From Paenibacillus riograndensis SBR5 (GTDB lineage Bacteria > Bacillota > Bacilli > Paenibacillales > Paenibacillaceae), in contig NZ_LN831776.1 in NCBI RefSeq assembly GCF_000981585.1, forward strand, positions 15,001-79,000: a DNA stretch of 64,000 nucleotides. The letters are read 5' to 3'. The translations under genes and the position numbers were made by a program. The notes under the pieces were generated by a model that saw nothing but the letters and a program-made list of their open reading frames with translations, was not told where the DNA came from and made no database searches. Numbering within the stretch: the first letter of the stretch is position 1; every line of letters begins with the position of its first letter. Below, in pieces: positions 19,237 to 29,400 of this stretch.

Positions 19237-19248
19237 TATTTATTTAAT

Positions 19249-19277
19249 TTGACAATGTCTATAGAAAGTTGTATAAT
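19249..19277 (+). promoter_or_regulatory. Promoter P2 of veg, full sigma A consensus
   Basis: A second exact TTGACA (19249-19254), 17 bases, TATAAT (19272-19277) lies 41 bp downstream of the first. The predicted start near 19284 leaves a leader of about 22 bases containing the ribosome binding site. Confidence 0.92.
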
Positions 19278-19305
19278 GGACAAGGAAAGAGGTGGTCGTC
19301 AGGCA

Positions 19306-19581
19306 ATGGCTAATAACGCGCTGTTGGAAATTAAACGCAGTCTCGAAGCTCACGTCGGTCATAAGATCACGTTGCGTGCAAACGGTGGCCGTCGGAAGAC
19401 CGTTGAACGCACCGGTGTCCTGGAAGAAACGTACCCTTCTGTATTTATTGTCAAACTGGATCAGGAGCAGCAAACCTTCAAGCGAGTCTCCTACAGCTAC
19501 GCTGACATCCTTACGGAATCTGTGGAAATCACAGTGTGTGAAGATGACGGGCAGATGCGGATTATGTATATTAAAGCTTAA
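19306..19581 (+). CDS. veg: Veg protein, biofilm-associated regulator
   Basis: The 91-residue protein matches Veg, a small abundant protein that in B. subtilis stimulates biofilm matrix expression, reportedly by countering SinR. The conserved core is [15 protein letters not shown] and [12 protein letters not shown] through [12 protein letters not shown]. The start is taken at ATG 19306 to match the family; a longer frame from 19249 begins within the P2 promoter. Two perfect tandem promoters suggest very high vegetative transcription. Confidence 0.93.
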   Translation: MANNALLEIKRSLEAHVGHKITLRANGGRRKTVERTGVLEETYPSVFIVKLDQEQQTFKRVSYSYADILTESVEITVCEDDGQMRIMYIKA

Positions 19582-19592
19582 TGGTTTTTGGG

Positions 19593-19620
19593 CAGTCTCC
19601 CGCGAGGGAGGCTGTTTTTT
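19593..19620 (+). terminator. Terminator after veg
   Basis: CAGTCTCCC (19593-19601) and GGGAGGCTG (19606-19614) form a 9-bp stem with a GCGA tetraloop, followed by six T residues. Confidence 0.92.
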
Positions 19621-19634
19621 GTTTGATCTTGCCT

Positions 19635-19664
19635 GAATGGCCGCCGCGTCTTGGCAGCATACTA
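19635..19664 (+). promoter_or_regulatory. Sigma G promoter of sspF
   Basis: GAATG (19635-19639), exactly 18 bases and CATACTA (19658-19664) match the sigma G consensus at every defined position. It lies 50 bases before the sspF start codon, and sspF is a forespore gene in B. subtilis. Confidence 0.75.
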
Positions 19665-19713
19665 AAGCAGCAACAATCTCGTCATCCATTTTTTTTAAGG
19701 AGGAATTCCGTTA

Positions 19714-19893
19714 ATGAGCCGCAGAAAACGGGGCATGATGTCAGAAGAGCTGAAGACGGAGCTGGCCAAAGAACTGGGTTTTTATGAGACTGTTGAACGC
19801 GAAGGCTGGGGCGGAATCCGGGCGAAGGATGCTGGCAATATGGTAAAAAGGGCCATTCAGCTCGCCGAAGAGGCAGCGCGGAGGTCGGAATAG
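19714..19893 (+). CDS. sspF: Small acid-soluble spore protein, alpha/beta type (SspF)
   Basis: This 59-codon gene (ATG 19714, TAG 19891) encodes a helical, DNA-binding spore protein. It contains [18 protein letters not shown] and [20 protein letters not shown], the diagnostic SASP segments. Such proteins coat spore DNA and protect it from UV and heat. The germination-protease cut site motif of the family corresponds to ELGFYETV. A perfect AAGGAGG lies upstream, a sigma G promoter precedes it, and a terminator follows. Confidence 0.95.
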   Translation: MSRRKRGMMSEELKTELAKELGFYETVEREGWGGIRAKDAGNMVKRAIQLAEEAARRSE

Positions 19894-19915
19894 GTTTTGC
19901 AGTAAACAGTTGGAC

Positions 19916-19948
19916 GAGGGGTGTTGCCGGGACGGCAGCACCCTCTTT
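19916..19948 (+). terminator. Terminator after sspF
   Basis: GAGGGGTGTTGCC (19916-19928) pairs with GGCAGCACCCTC (19934-19945), with one bulge and a wobble, followed by a short T run. Confidence 0.75.
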
Positions 19949-19993
19949 CGGCATGCTCCGAACTTTTGTTAAAATATGATTTATATATCTTAA

Positions 19994-20022
19994 TGGACTT
20001 CGTTACGAGTTTCTCATATAAT
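19994..20022 (+). promoter_or_regulatory. Candidate promoter of ispE
   Basis: TGGACT (19994-19999), 17 bases and TATAAT (20017-20022) lie 45 bases before the ispE start. The -10 is perfect and the -35 is weak. Confidence 0.5.
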
Positions 20023-20066
20023 ATGTTAAGTTGTTTTTACGGGAAAAGTGAAGGTGGGTGAACGCC

Positions 20067-20921
20067 TTGAAAATGTATGAAAAAGCGCCGGCCAAAATTA
20101 ATCTGATGCTGGATGTGCTTAGCAAGCGCGCGGATGGGTTCCATGAGGTGGAAATGATCATGACTATGGTCGATCTGGCGGACCGTTTGGAGCTGTCCGA
20201 GCTGAAGCGGGACTCCATTATTATCTCAAGCCAGGCCGGTTATATTCCACTGGACGAGAAGAACCTGGCATTCCAGGCGGCCAGGCTTATTAAAGACCGT
20301 TACAATGTGAAGAGCGGTGTACATATCCATCTGGACAAAAGAATCCCGGTCGCTGCCGGCCTCGCCGGCGGCAGCAGTGATGCCGCGGCTACGCTGCGCG
20401 GCCTGAACCGGCTCTGGCGCCTGGGCATCCCGGCACAGGAGCTGCAGGAACTGGGCGCCGAGCTGGGCTCGGACGTCCCGTTCTGCGTCACGGGCGGCAC
20501 TGCCCTGGCCACGGGCAGAGGCGAACGGCTGACTCCGATCCAGAGTCCGCCGCAGTGCTGGGTCGTCCTGGCCAAGCCGCCGATCAATGTATCGACGGCT
20601 GAGGTGTACGGACGCGTACGCGCGAACAGCATAGCGGTGCATCCGTCTGCGTCCCGGATGCAGGCTGCCATCGAAGCAGGCGACTTCGCGGCCGTCTGCG
20701 CGGGTCTGGGCAACGTGCTGGAGGATGTGACCCTGAAGCTGCACCCGGAGGTGCAGCAGCTGAAGGAAGCCATGGTGAAGCTGGGTGCCGATGGGGTGCT
20801 CATGTCCGGCAGCGGGCCAACGGTGTTCGGCCTAGTGTCGAAGCAATCCAAGGTGGCCAGAATCTATAACGGGCTGCGCGGTTTTTGCAAAGAAGTATAC
20901 GCCGTACGTTCACTGAGCTAA
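20067..20921 (+). CDS. ispE: 4-diphosphocytidyl-2-C-methyl-D-erythritol kinase
   Basis: The 284-residue GHMP kinase catalyses the fourth step of the non-mevalonate isoprenoid pathway. The family's N-terminal [13 protein letters not shown] and ATP-binding [16 protein letters not shown] motifs are present, as is [10 protein letters not shown] near the C-terminus. Three starts are possible (GTG 20058, TTG 20067, ATG 20073). AAGGTGGG at 20051-20058 is best spaced for the TTG, which also aligns with the B. subtilis start. The 20340-20750 part is much more GC-rich than the rest. Confidence 0.94.
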   Translation: MKMYEKAPAKINLMLDVLSKRADGFHEVEMIMTMVDLADRLELSELKRDSIIISSQAGYIPLDEKNLAFQAARLIKDRYNVKSGVHIHLDKRIPVAAGLAGGSSDAAATLRGLNRLWRLGIPAQELQELGAELGSDVPFCVTGGTALATGRGERLTPIQSPPQCWVVLAKPPINVSTAEVYGRVRANSIAVHPSASRMQAAIEAGDFAAVCAGLGNVLEDVTLKLHPEVQQLKEAMVKLGADGVLMSGSGPTVFGLVSKQSKVARIYNGLRGFCKEVYAVRSLS

Positions 20922-20960
20922 GTGAGCGCTGTCCGGAAAGGGCCTGGAAGATTACCATGC

Positions 20961-20990
20961 TTGTATAAATCCGTACAAAAGTGATATTAT
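20961..20990 (+). promoter_or_regulatory. Candidate promoter of purR
   Basis: TTGTAT (20961-20966), 18 bases and TATTAT (20985-20990) lie about 35 bases before the purR start codon. Confidence 0.55.
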
Positions 20991-21025
20991 TTTTAATAAT
21001 ATTCGGTTTTGGCGAGGAGCATTCC

Positions 21026-21853
21026 GTGAAAAAACTTAAAAGAAGCCAACGTTTGGTAGATATGACCCAATTTTTGCTTGAGAAACCGCATGATCTTTTG
21101 CCGCTGTCTACATTTGCAGACCGATATGGAGCAGCAAAGTCATCCATCAGTGAAGATTTGGCTATTATAAAAGAGGTATTTGAAGGCGAAGGCATGGGAG
21201 AACTGCAGACACTGGCCGGTGCGGCCGGGGGAGTGCGCTATATTCCGCGGATGCCTACTGACATGGCGCTTGCCTTCGTGGACGGCCTGTGCGGGCAGCT
21301 TGAACAAAGCGACCGGATCCTGCCTGGCGGTTATTTGTATATGTCAGATTTGCTTGGTCTTCCATCCTTAATGGAGCAAGCCGGCAAGATTATTGCAACA
21401 GCCTTCTATGGAGTAGAGATTGATGTGGTAATGACAGTAGAGACCAAGGGGATTCCTCTGGCCTATGCCACGGCTGCGCAGCTGGGGCTGCCGGTAGTGC
21501 TGGTGCGCCGCGACCACCAGGTTACGGAAGGCTCGGCGGTGAGCATCAACTATGTCTCGGGATCACATAAGAGCATTCACACCATGTCATTGTCCAGACG
21601 GGCGCTCCGGGAGAAGTCCAGAGTGCTGATTGTGGATGACTTCATGAAGGCTGGCGGCACTGTACGCGGCATGGTTGATCTGCTGGGTGAATTCAATGCC
21701 GAGGTTGCCGGTGTCGGGGTACTGGTAGAATCCGGTGCAGTGGAAAATGAGGAACGTCTGCTGCATGACTATGTCTCCCTCGTAAAGCTGAGCGAGGTCG
21801 ATTCCAAAGGACGGCGGATATCTGCACATCCGGGGAATTATTTCGTTTTCTAA
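21026..21853 (+). CDS. purR: Purine operon repressor PurR
   Basis: The 275-residue regulator has an N-terminal winged-helix domain (about 1-75) and a C-terminal phosphoribosyltransferase-like domain. The latter carries the PRPP-binding motif VLIVDDFMKAGGTVRG. PRPP releases this repressor from purine-gene operators in B. subtilis. The start is GTG at 21026, 5 bases after GAGGAGC; the longer frame from 20981 begins in the promoter. The ridA-like yabJ gene that follows purR in B. subtilis is absent. Confidence 0.95.
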   Translation: MKKLKRSQRLVDMTQFLLEKPHDLLPLSTFADRYGAAKSSISEDLAIIKEVFEGEGMGELQTLAGAAGGVRYIPRMPTDMALAFVDGLCGQLEQSDRILPGGYLYMSDLLGLPSLMEQAGKIIATAFYGVEIDVVMTVETKGIPLAYATAAQLGLPVVLVRRDHQVTEGSAVSINYVSGSHKSIHTMSLSRRALREKSRVLIVDDFMKAGGTVRGMVDLLGEFNAEVAGVGVLVESGAVENEERLLHDYVSLVKLSEVDSKGRRISAHPGNYFVF

Positions 21854-21889
21854 TCGGGAGATAACCCAAATCTCTAGGATAGGCTAAAA

Positions 21890-21937
21890 TGTCGAATCCA
21901 TGAGGAAAACACAGAGAACTTCACGAAATGTGTCGAA
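21890..21937 (+). promoter_or_regulatory. Two Spo0A-box cores upstream of spoVG
   Basis: TGTCGAA occurs at 21890-21896 and at 21931-21937, both on the plus strand. They lie about 100 and 60 bases upstream of the sigma H -35 element. Two exact seven-base cores within 50 bp suggest Spo0A binding, although chance cannot be excluded. Confidence 0.45.
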
Positions 21938-21992
21938 AACGATGGTACGGCAAAAATAATCTTCTTAATCAGCCATTTTTTGGAATCCAAAA

Positions 21993-22019
21993 GAAGGAAT
22001 TCGCTTTGCTGTGTGGAAT
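21993..22019 (+). promoter_or_regulatory. Sigma H promoter of spoVG
   Basis: GAAGGAATT (21993-22001), 11 bases and GTGGAAT (22013-22019) fit the sigma H consensus RnAGGAWWW-11/12-RnnGAAT at every position. spoVG is a classic sigma H gene. Confidence 0.85.
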
Positions 22020-22037
22020 TATACACCAAGTCTCTGA

Positions 22038-22349
<312 letters not shown>

Positions 22350-22420
22350 GGGCTGACTCTGAAGGACGGCTGCCCTCGTCTGGGCGGCTGAAGGCCATGC
22401 CGTTTTTTATTGGGGTTCGA

Positions 22421-22460
22421 AGAAAAGGGAACCATGCCTTCATGGTTCTCTTTTCTTTTT
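22421..22460 (+). terminator. Terminator after spoVG
   Basis: Sixteen-base arms (22421-22436 and 22441-22456) pair with one mismatch around CCTT, ending in a T-rich tract. Confidence 0.88.
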
Positions 22461-22514
22461 GCCCGGAATGAGATATATTCAGTAGTGAGCTAAAGAAGTA
22501 GGAGGTTGGCATTC

Positions 22515-23915
22515 TTGAAAAGAATGGCTGTTGTACTTGCTGCAGGTCAAGGCAAGCGCATGAAATCTAAATTATACAAAGTGCTGCACCCCGTCTGCGG
22601 CAAACCGATGGTTGGGCATGTACTTGATACAGTAAAAGCGACCGGATGCCAGCGCACTGTTGTAGTTGTCGGTCATGGCGCAGAGAAAGTGAAAGCTTAT
22701 GTAGGCCAGGACGCGGAGTATGTGCTTCAGGAAACTCAGCTGGGCACAGGCCATGCCGTGAAGCAGGCAAAGGACCTTCTCGGCGGTGAAGCAGGCACAA
22801 CCATTGTGATCTGCGGAGATACGCCGCTCGTAACTGCAGAAACGCTGGAAGGGCTAATGGCCTTGCATGAAGGCCAGAGCGCGGCCGCAACCGTACTTAC
22901 GGCGGTCATGGATCAGCCTGCAGGCTATGGAAGAATTATACGCGGCGAAGATGGCGGCGTACAGAAGATTGTGGAGCAGAAGGATTGCACTCCTGAGGAA
23001 GCTGCTGTGAACGAGATCAATACAGGGACTTATTGTTTTGATAACGCCAAGCTGTTCGCAGCTCTGGACAAGGTCACGAACAGCAACAACCAGCAGGAAT
23101 ATTATTTGACCGATGTTATCGGCATACTCCGGGCACAGGGGGATATCGTTCTGGGATATCAGGCTCATGATGCTGCGGAGTCTATTGGCGTTAATGACCG
23201 TTTGGCCTTGTCGGAGGCGGAGAGTCTGATGCGCCAGCGCATCAACCGCCAGCATATGCTGAATGGTGTGACCATTATTGACCCTGCTTCAACCTATATC
23301 GCAGCTGATGTGGTGATTGGAGCAGACACTACACTCTATCCGGGAACTGTCCTGAAAGGGAAGACGGTAATCGGAGAAGATTGCATCATCGGACCTTCCA
23401 GTGAGATTGAGAATTGTGTGATCATGAACGGTGCTGAAGTTAAGCACTCCGTGCTGAATCAGGCACAGGTTGGTGCACGCACCTCTGTTGGGCCGTTTGC
23501 CTATTTGCGGCCAGGCGCTGTGCTTGGCGAAGAGGTCAAAATCGGCGATTTCGTGGAAATCAAGAATGCCAGCATTGGCGATGGCTCCAAAGTATCGCAC
23601 TTAAGCTATGTTGGCGATGCAACAGTTGGCAAGAATGTTAATGTGGGCTGCGGTGCAATTACCGTCAATTATGACGGCTATAATAAATCCAGAACCGAGA
23701 TTGGCGATGATGCCTTTATCGGCAGCAATGTGAACCTTGTGGCTCCGGTTACAGTGGGCAAAGGGGCCTTTGTTGTTGCAGGTTCGACTATCACACGTTC
23801 GGTTTCGGAGAATGATCTGGCCATTGCCAGAGTAAGACAGGAAAACAAGCCAGGGTATGCTGAGAAAATCCGTGCCCGGGCCAAAGCAAAGAAAGACCAG
23901 TCGAGTCCATCGTAG
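22515..23915 (+). CDS. glmU: Bifunctional GlcNAc-1-P uridyltransferase / GlcN-1-P acetyltransferase
   Basis: The 466-residue enzyme makes UDP-GlcNAc for peptidoglycan and wall polymers. The N-terminal nucleotidyltransferase shows [19 protein letters not shown] and CGDTPL. The C-terminal left-handed beta helix has hexapeptide repeats and the GAITVNYDG site. The start is probably TTG at 22515: AGGAGG at 22500-22505 is well spaced and the N-terminus then matches B. subtilis GlmU. It is followed by prs, as in B. subtilis. Confidence 0.96.
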   Translation: MKRMAVVLAAGQGKRMKSKLYKVLHPVCGKPMVGHVLDTVKATGCQRTVVVVGHGAEKVKAYVGQDAEYVLQETQLGTGHAVKQAKDLLGGEAGTTIVICGDTPLVTAETLEGLMALHEGQSAAATVLTAVMDQPAGYGRIIRGEDGGVQKIVEQKDCTPEEAAVNEINTGTYCFDNAKLFAALDKVTNSNNQQEYYLTDVIGILRAQGDIVLGYQAHDAAESIGVNDRLALSEAESLMRQRINRQHMLNGVTIIDPASTYIAADVVIGADTTLYPGTVLKGKTVIGEDCIIGPSSEIENCVIMNGAEVKHSVLNQAQVGARTSVGPFAYLRPGAVLGEEVKIGDFVEIKNASIGDGSKVSHLSYVGDATVGKNVNVGCGAITVNYDGYNKSRTEIGDDAFIGSNVNLVAPVTVGKGAFVVAGSTITRSVSENDLAIARVRQENKPGYAEKIRARAKAKKDQSSPS

Positions 23916-24004
23916 AGCGCCAGAAGCCAAAGCGTCGGACGGACCCGCAAATCCGCGCCGGCGCCACTTGGAAGTTAAATTCCGTCACGGAGGGTTTATA
24001 TTTT

Positions 24005-24958
24005 ATGACTTATTGTGATTCCAAACTCAAGATTTTCACCTGCAATTCCAATCCCAAGCTGGCTAGTCAAATCGCTGATTATATCGGTATTCCCATGGGG
24101 GAATCCCATACCACCAGCTTCAGCGACGGAGAAATTCAGGTTAAGCTGTCAGAGAGCGTCCGCGGCTGTCATGTATACATTGTGCAGTCCACCTGTGGTC
24201 CGGTTAACGATAATCTTATGGAGCTTCTGGTTATGGTCGACGCGCTCAAGCGCGCCTCCGCAAAGAGCATCAATGTGGTTATTCCCTATTACGGGTATGC
24301 GCGCCAAGACCGCAAGGCCCGTTCCCGTGATCCAATTACGGCCAAGCTGGTAGCGAACCTGATTGAAAAAGCAGGGGCACACCGCGTCATTACTATGGAC
24401 CTTCACGCGATGCAGATTCAAGGCTTCTTCGATATTCCGGTGGATCATCTGCTGGGTGTTCCGATTCTGGCCCAATATTTCCGCTCCAAGCAGATTCAGA
24501 ACCCTGTGGTCGTGTCTCCTGACCATGGCGGCGTTGTGCGGGCAAGAAAGCTGGCTGATTTCCTGAATGCACCGCTGGCGATTATCGACAAACGCCGTCC
24601 GGAGCCGAATGTCAGTGAAGTCATGAATATCATCGGTAACATCGAGGGCAAAACAGCGATTCTGATCGATGATATCATCGACACAGCCGGAACCATCGTG
24701 CTTGGTGCCAATGCCCTGATGGAAGGCGGCGTGAAGGAAGTATACGCCTGCTGTACCCATCCTGTATTATCCGGCCCTGCGCATGAACGTCTGGAAAACT
24801 CTCCAATCAAAGAAATTATCGTGACGGATACCATTCCAATTCGCAGCAACAATCCGACCTCCAAGTTGAAGGTTCTATCCGTAGCTCCGCTCATGGGCGA
24901 GGCCATTATCCGCGTTCATGAAGAGCTGTCGATCAGCAAATTGTTCGAGATCGAATAG
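24005..24958 (+). CDS. prs: Ribose-phosphate pyrophosphokinase
   Basis: The 317-residue enzyme forms PRPP from ribose 5-phosphate and ATP, feeding purine, pyrimidine, NAD, histidine and tryptophan synthesis. Two phosphoribosyltransferase-like halves are visible, with the PRPP site [12 protein letters not shown] and the [18 protein letters not shown] segment. The glmU-prs pair is conserved. In B. subtilis the next gene is ctc (ribosomal L25-like); it is absent here. Confidence 0.97.
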   Translation: MTYCDSKLKIFTCNSNPKLASQIADYIGIPMGESHTTSFSDGEIQVKLSESVRGCHVYIVQSTCGPVNDNLMELLVMVDALKRASAKSINVVIPYYGYARQDRKARSRDPITAKLVANLIEKAGAHRVITMDLHAMQIQGFFDIPVDHLLGVPILAQYFRSKQIQNPVVVSPDHGGVVRARKLADFLNAPLAIIDKRRPEPNVSEVMNIIGNIEGKTAILIDDIIDTAGTIVLGANALMEGGVKEVYACCTHPVLSGPAHERLENSPIKEIIVTDTIPIRSNNPTSKLKVLSVAPLMGEAIIRVHEELSISKLFEIE

Positions 24959-25027
24959 ACTGGCAGATATCAAGTGGAAACGGCTTCCCCGCTCTCTAAA
25001 CGAGGCGGCTTCCGTTCCAGCGGGAAG

Positions 25028-25067
25028 AAAAAAGGGTTACACCTTTCGCGAGGAAGATGTAACCCTT
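25028..25067 (-). terminator. Terminator of the small minus-strand gene
   Basis: AAGGGTTACA and TGTAACCCTT (25032-25041 and 25058-25067) are perfect 10-bp arms. Read on the minus strand the hairpin is followed by a run of six T residues (plus-strand A 25028-25033). It could also form in the 3' end of the prs transcript. Confidence 0.8.
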
Positions 25068-25091
25068 GTCGGCGTAATGCGGCGCCGCTGT

Positions 25092-25292
25092 TTAGTACCC
25101 TGGACGCGAGATGAAGGTGAACAGGCTGCGGTTATACAGGGTCCCCTGCAGCTCGACAAAGCCTTCATCCACGGCGGTCACCATACCGATGTCAACATAC
25201 ACGCTGCCTCTATATACCTCAACAGGCACAGCATTCTGGATATGGTACTGAAAGTGGCGCAGAAGTGTTAAGATTTCGCCTTGTTGTAGCAT
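25092..25292 (-). CDS. Small conserved-looking protein of unknown function
   Basis: A 66-residue protein is read against its neighbours. The ATG at 25292 has AGGTGAT six bases upstream, and a good minus-strand terminator follows the stop, so expression is likely. The C-terminal half (VPVEVYRGSVYVDIGMVTAVDE and following) alternates hydrophobic and polar residues like a small SH3- or Sm-like beta barrel. That fold is only an inference. I do not recognise the family. It lies where ctc is found in B. subtilis. Confidence 0.65.
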   Translation of the reverse strand: MLQQGEILTLLRHFQYHIQNAVPVEVYRGSVYVDIGMVTAVDEGFVELQGTLYNRSLFTFISRPGY

Positions 25293-25384
25293 GTTTCATC
25301 ACCTGTCTTCGGAATATACAGTTATTGTACCAAAAACGGAACGTCTCTGCCGAGGAGACAAGCGTGGAAAGGATAGCCCCCCTC

Positions 25385-25945
25385 ATGAAATGGATTATCG
25401 GACTCGGAAATCCCGGACCGCAGTATGCCAAAACGAAACATAATGTCGGCTTTATGGCTCTGGACGAACTGGCGGCCAGACACGGCATAGTGTTTAATCA
25501 GAACAAATGCAAGTCTGTTATCGGCGAAGGTGTGATTGACGGGGTTAAGACCGTCCTCATCAAACCGATGACATTTATGAATCTTTCCGGGGAAGCTGTC
25601 CGCGCCTATATGGATTATTACAAGGTGCAGCTTGAGGATATGATTGTGGTATATGATGATTTGGATACGGAATTGGGTAAAATCCGGCTGCGGTATCAAG
25701 GAAGCGCCGGCGGCCATAACGGAATCAAATCGATCATACAGCATACCGGTACCCAAAGCTTCAACCGTGTGCGGATGGGGATATCCCGCCCGGAACCCGG
25801 CTTTGCCATCGTTGACTACGTGCTCTCCACCTTTCCCAAGAAGGATGGAGATAAACTGGAGAAGATGATTCAGGATACCGGTTCAGCATTAGAGTTCAGT
25901 CTGAAGCATACGTTTGAGCAGACTATGGCCAAATTCAACGGCTAA
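25385..25945 (+). CDS. pth: Peptidyl-tRNA hydrolase
   Basis: The 186-residue enzyme releases tRNA from stalled peptidyl-tRNA. Active-site residues include Asn9 in GLGNPG and the catalytic His19 in KHNVGF, with VYDDLDTELGKIRLR and GSAGGHNGIKSI further on. ATG 25385 matches the family length; a longer frame from 25265 overlaps the divergent small gene and is rejected. It corresponds to spoVC in B. subtilis. Confidence 0.96.
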   Translation: MKWIIGLGNPGPQYAKTKHNVGFMALDELAARHGIVFNQNKCKSVIGEGVIDGVKTVLIKPMTFMNLSGEAVRAYMDYYKVQLEDMIVVYDDLDTELGKIRLRYQGSAGGHNGIKSIIQHTGTQSFNRVRMGISRPEPGFAIVDYVLSTFPKKDGDKLEKMIQDTGSALEFSLKHTFEQTMAKFNG

Positions 25946-26033
25946 TTGCAAGATGATGCAACATTCCCTTAAGGCTAAAGCCAAGTCACGCGGGGCATAC
26001 TGAAGGTATATACTATCTTCAGGAGGCATATAG

Positions 26034-26264
26034 ATGGCAATAAACTACGTATGCAGGCACTGCCGGACTTTTCTGGGAAGCATTCAGAGAAGCGATGTTA
26101 CAGAAATGCAGTTGGGCCTTCATTCCTTGACCCCTGCGGAGCGCAGAGATATCATAGCGTATGATTCAGACGGCGAGATTACGGTAAAGGTGACCTGCGA
26201 TTACTGCAAGGAAGCCTTGGATAATAACCCTGAGCTCAGTCTGCTGGCCAGTCCGCTTCAGTAA
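26034..26264 (+). CDS. fin: Anti-sigma F factor Fin (YabK)
   Basis: The 76-residue protein has a zinc-binding layout with Cys7/Cys10 (CRHC) and Cys55/Cys58 (CDYC), and the region LGLHSLTPAERRDIIAYDSDGEITVKVTC typical of Fin. Fin inhibits sigma F in the forespore to help the switch to sigma G. It sits between pth and mfd as in B. subtilis, with AGGAGG upstream and a terminator downstream. The window thus encodes both known small zinc anti-sigma factors, Gin and Fin. Confidence 0.93.
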   Translation: MAINYVCRHCRTFLGSIQRSDVTEMQLGLHSLTPAERRDIIAYDSDGEITVKVTCDYCKEALDNNPELSLLASPLQ

Positions 26265-26296
26265 AAGTGGGAAGCGGCAGTCTCTATTGTCTTCCG

Positions 26297-26328
26297 CAAG
26301 CCTTGGCCTTATCGCTAAGGCTTGTTTT
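26297..26328 (+). terminator. Terminator between fin and mfd
   Basis: CAAGCCTT (26297-26304) and AAGGCTTG (26317-26324) form the stem, extended inward by GC pairs, followed by TTTTC. Confidence 0.75.
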
Positions 26329-26401
26329 CGATTCTAATAATAATAGGTGGCATCTGCCCTTCGGGGCAGTGCCAGCCTGTTTAGTAAGAGAGGTGCGCCT
26401 G

Positions 26402-29400
26402 TTGTTACAAGGTATTATAGAAGCATTTTCCAAAGATCCCGATTTTCAGTCCGTTACCCGCGGTGTTGCTGCAGGCATGAAGGAGCAGCTCATCTCGGGC
26501 TTGTCCGGTTCGGCCAGGCAAATTATGCTGGCGGCGCTTCATGAAGAAACGGGGCGTCCGCTGCTTATAGTGACTCATAATATGTTCTCGGCCCAGAAGA
26601 TGGCCGAGGATTTACAGGAAGCGCTTTCCCCGGACCGCGTGCTGCTCTATCCCGCTAACGAGCTGGTAGCCGCTGAAGCGGCCGTCTCCAGCCCTGAGAC
26701 ACTGGCTCAGCGGATTGATGTGCTGACCAAGTGCGCCCAAGGCTTCCGTGGCGTAGTCGTAGTTCCCTACTCCGGCGTCCGCCGCCTGCTTCCTTCCCCG
26801 CATGTGATGGCTGGGGCTGAACTGACCCTTTCGCAGGATGGAACGCTCGTGCTTGATGATTTCCTGATGTCTATGATCGAAATGGGCTACGAACGGGTTG
26901 AACGGGTAGAGAACCGCGGCGAACTCAGCGTCCGGGGCGGTATTATTGATTTCTTCCCCATGACTTCTCCCCTGGCCTACCGGGTGGAGCTGTTTGATGA
27001 TGAGGTGGACTCGATCCGTACCTTTGATCCGCAGGACCAGCGCTCCATCGACAAGGTGCGCAGCGTGAAGATCACACCTGCCAAAGAAATTATTGCCGAT
27101 CAGATTCGCCTGGATTCTGCTTCTTCTGAGGCTGCGGCCATGCTGGAGCGGCAGCTCGAAAAGATGACCGACCGCCAGGCCAAGCTGCGCTTGCGCGAGG
27201 AAATGGGACGCGAGCTGGAAATGCTCCGCGAGGGCACTTATTTTCCGGAAATCTATAAATATATCAGCCTTCTATATCCTGAACGTACCCATCTGTACGA
27301 TTACATGGCACAGGATACGCTTCTGGTACTCGATGAACCGGCCCGGCTGCTGGAAACCGCGAAGCAGCTTGAGCGGGATGAGTCGGAATGGAACCTGCAT
27401 CTGCTGCAAAACGGAAAAACACTGCCTGACCTGCAGCTTTCTGTCGAGAGCGATGCCGTTATGTATCAGCGGCCGTTCCAGAGCCTGTTCATGTCGATTT
27501 TCCTGCGCCAGGTTCCGCATATCCAGCCGCAGAATATTCTGGGCTTCATCAGCCGGGGCATGCAGGACTTCCATGGCCAGATGAATGTGCTGAAGTCGGA
27601 GATGGAGCGCTGGCACAAATCAGGCGTGAAGGTCATTATGCTGGCTAACGGCGAAGAACGGATGGAGCGGGTCCGCAGGGTTCTGTATGATTACGGGATT
27701 GAGGAGCCTACGATCCTGCAAGGAAATCTGGGCTCCGGATTTGAACTGCCCTCCATACATCTTGCGGTCATTACTGAAGGGGAAATGTTCTCCCAGAAGC
27801 AGCGCAAGGCACGCAAGGTATCCAAAGGCATCGATAATGCTGAACGGATCAAAAGCTACACTGAGCTGAAGATCGGTGATTATGTCGTTCACCAGAATCA
27901 CGGGATCGGCAAATATATGGGGATCGGGACGCTGGAGGTCAGCGGAATCCACCGTGATTATATGCATATTCTGTATGCCGGAGGCGATAAGCTTTCCGTA
28001 CCCATCGACCAGATTGATCTGATTCAAAAATATGTAGGCTCGGAAGACAAGGAGCCGAAGGTCTATAAGCTTGGCGGCAACGAATGGACAAGGGTCACCA
28101 GCAAGGTGCGTTCATCCGTGCAGGATATCGCCGACGATCTGATCAAGCTTTATGCCGAGCGCCAGAGCGCACTGGGTTATGGTTTTGAGAAGGATACCCA
28201 GGAGCAGCGGGAATTCGAAGAGATGTTTCCCTATGAGGAGACGCGCGATCAGCTGCGGGCGATTGAGGAAATCAAAAAGGACATGGAGCAGAACCGGCCG
28301 ATGGACCGCCTGCTGTGCGGTGACGTTGGTTACGGCAAGACTGAGGTGGCGATCCGTGCCGCTTTTAAATCGGCGATAGAAGGCAAGCAGGTTGCGGTGC
28401 TGGTGCCAACGACCATTCTGGCCCAGCAGCACTATGAGACCTTCCGCGAGCGTTTTGCCAATTATCCGCTTAACATCCAGGTGCTTAGCCGTTTTCGCAG
28501 CCGCAAGGAGCAAAACGAGACGATTAAAGGGGTCCGCCAAGGCACAGTAGATGTGGTTATCGGCACACACCGGCTGCTGTCTCAAGATATGGTCTTTAAG
28601 GACTTGGGACTTCTGATCGTGGATGAGGAGCAGCGGTTTGGTGTCACCCATAAGGAGAAACTTAAGAAACTGAAGACCAATGTAGATGTGCTGACGCTTA
28701 CGGCCACCCCTATTCCCCGTACCCTGCATATGTCAATGCTCGGTGTGCGGGACTTGTCCGTTATTGAGACGCCGCCGGAGAACCGTTTTCCCGTGCAGAC
28801 GTATGTGGTGGAACACAGCCAGACGCTCATCCGGGAGGCCGTGGAACGCGAACTGGCCCGGGGTGGACAGGTCTATTATCTCTATAACCGTGTCCAGGGA
28901 ATCCAGGAAATGGCCGCGCAGATCTCCATGCTTGTTCCGGAAGCCCGGGTCGGCATCGGCCATGGCCAAATGTCGGAGTCAGAACTGGAGAAGACCATCC
29001 TTGACTTTCTGGACGGGGAGTACGACGTGCTGGTCAGCACGAGTATCATCGAGACCGGGGTGGATATTCCTAACGTCAATACTCTGATTGTCCATGATGC
29101 CGACAAAATGGGGTTGTCCCAGCTGTACCAGCTGCGCGGACGGGTAGGCCGCTCCAACCGGATTGCCTATGCCTACTTTACGTACCAGCGCGACAAGGTG
29201 CTTACTGAGGTAGCCGAGAAGCGCCTGCAGTCGATTAAGGAATTCACAGAGCTGGGTTCAGGCTTCAAAATCGCCATGCGCGACCTTTCCATTCGCGGAG
29301 CGGGCAATCTGCTTGGCGCCGAACAGCATGGGTTCATTGCCTCTGTCGGGTTCGACCTCTATTCGCAAATGCTTGCGGAGGAAATCCGCAAACGCAAAGT

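Noticed and set aside
25265..25384. N-terminal extension of pth from the longer open frame
   Set aside because: It overlaps the opposite-strand small gene, lacks a ribosome binding site and is not found in the Pth family.
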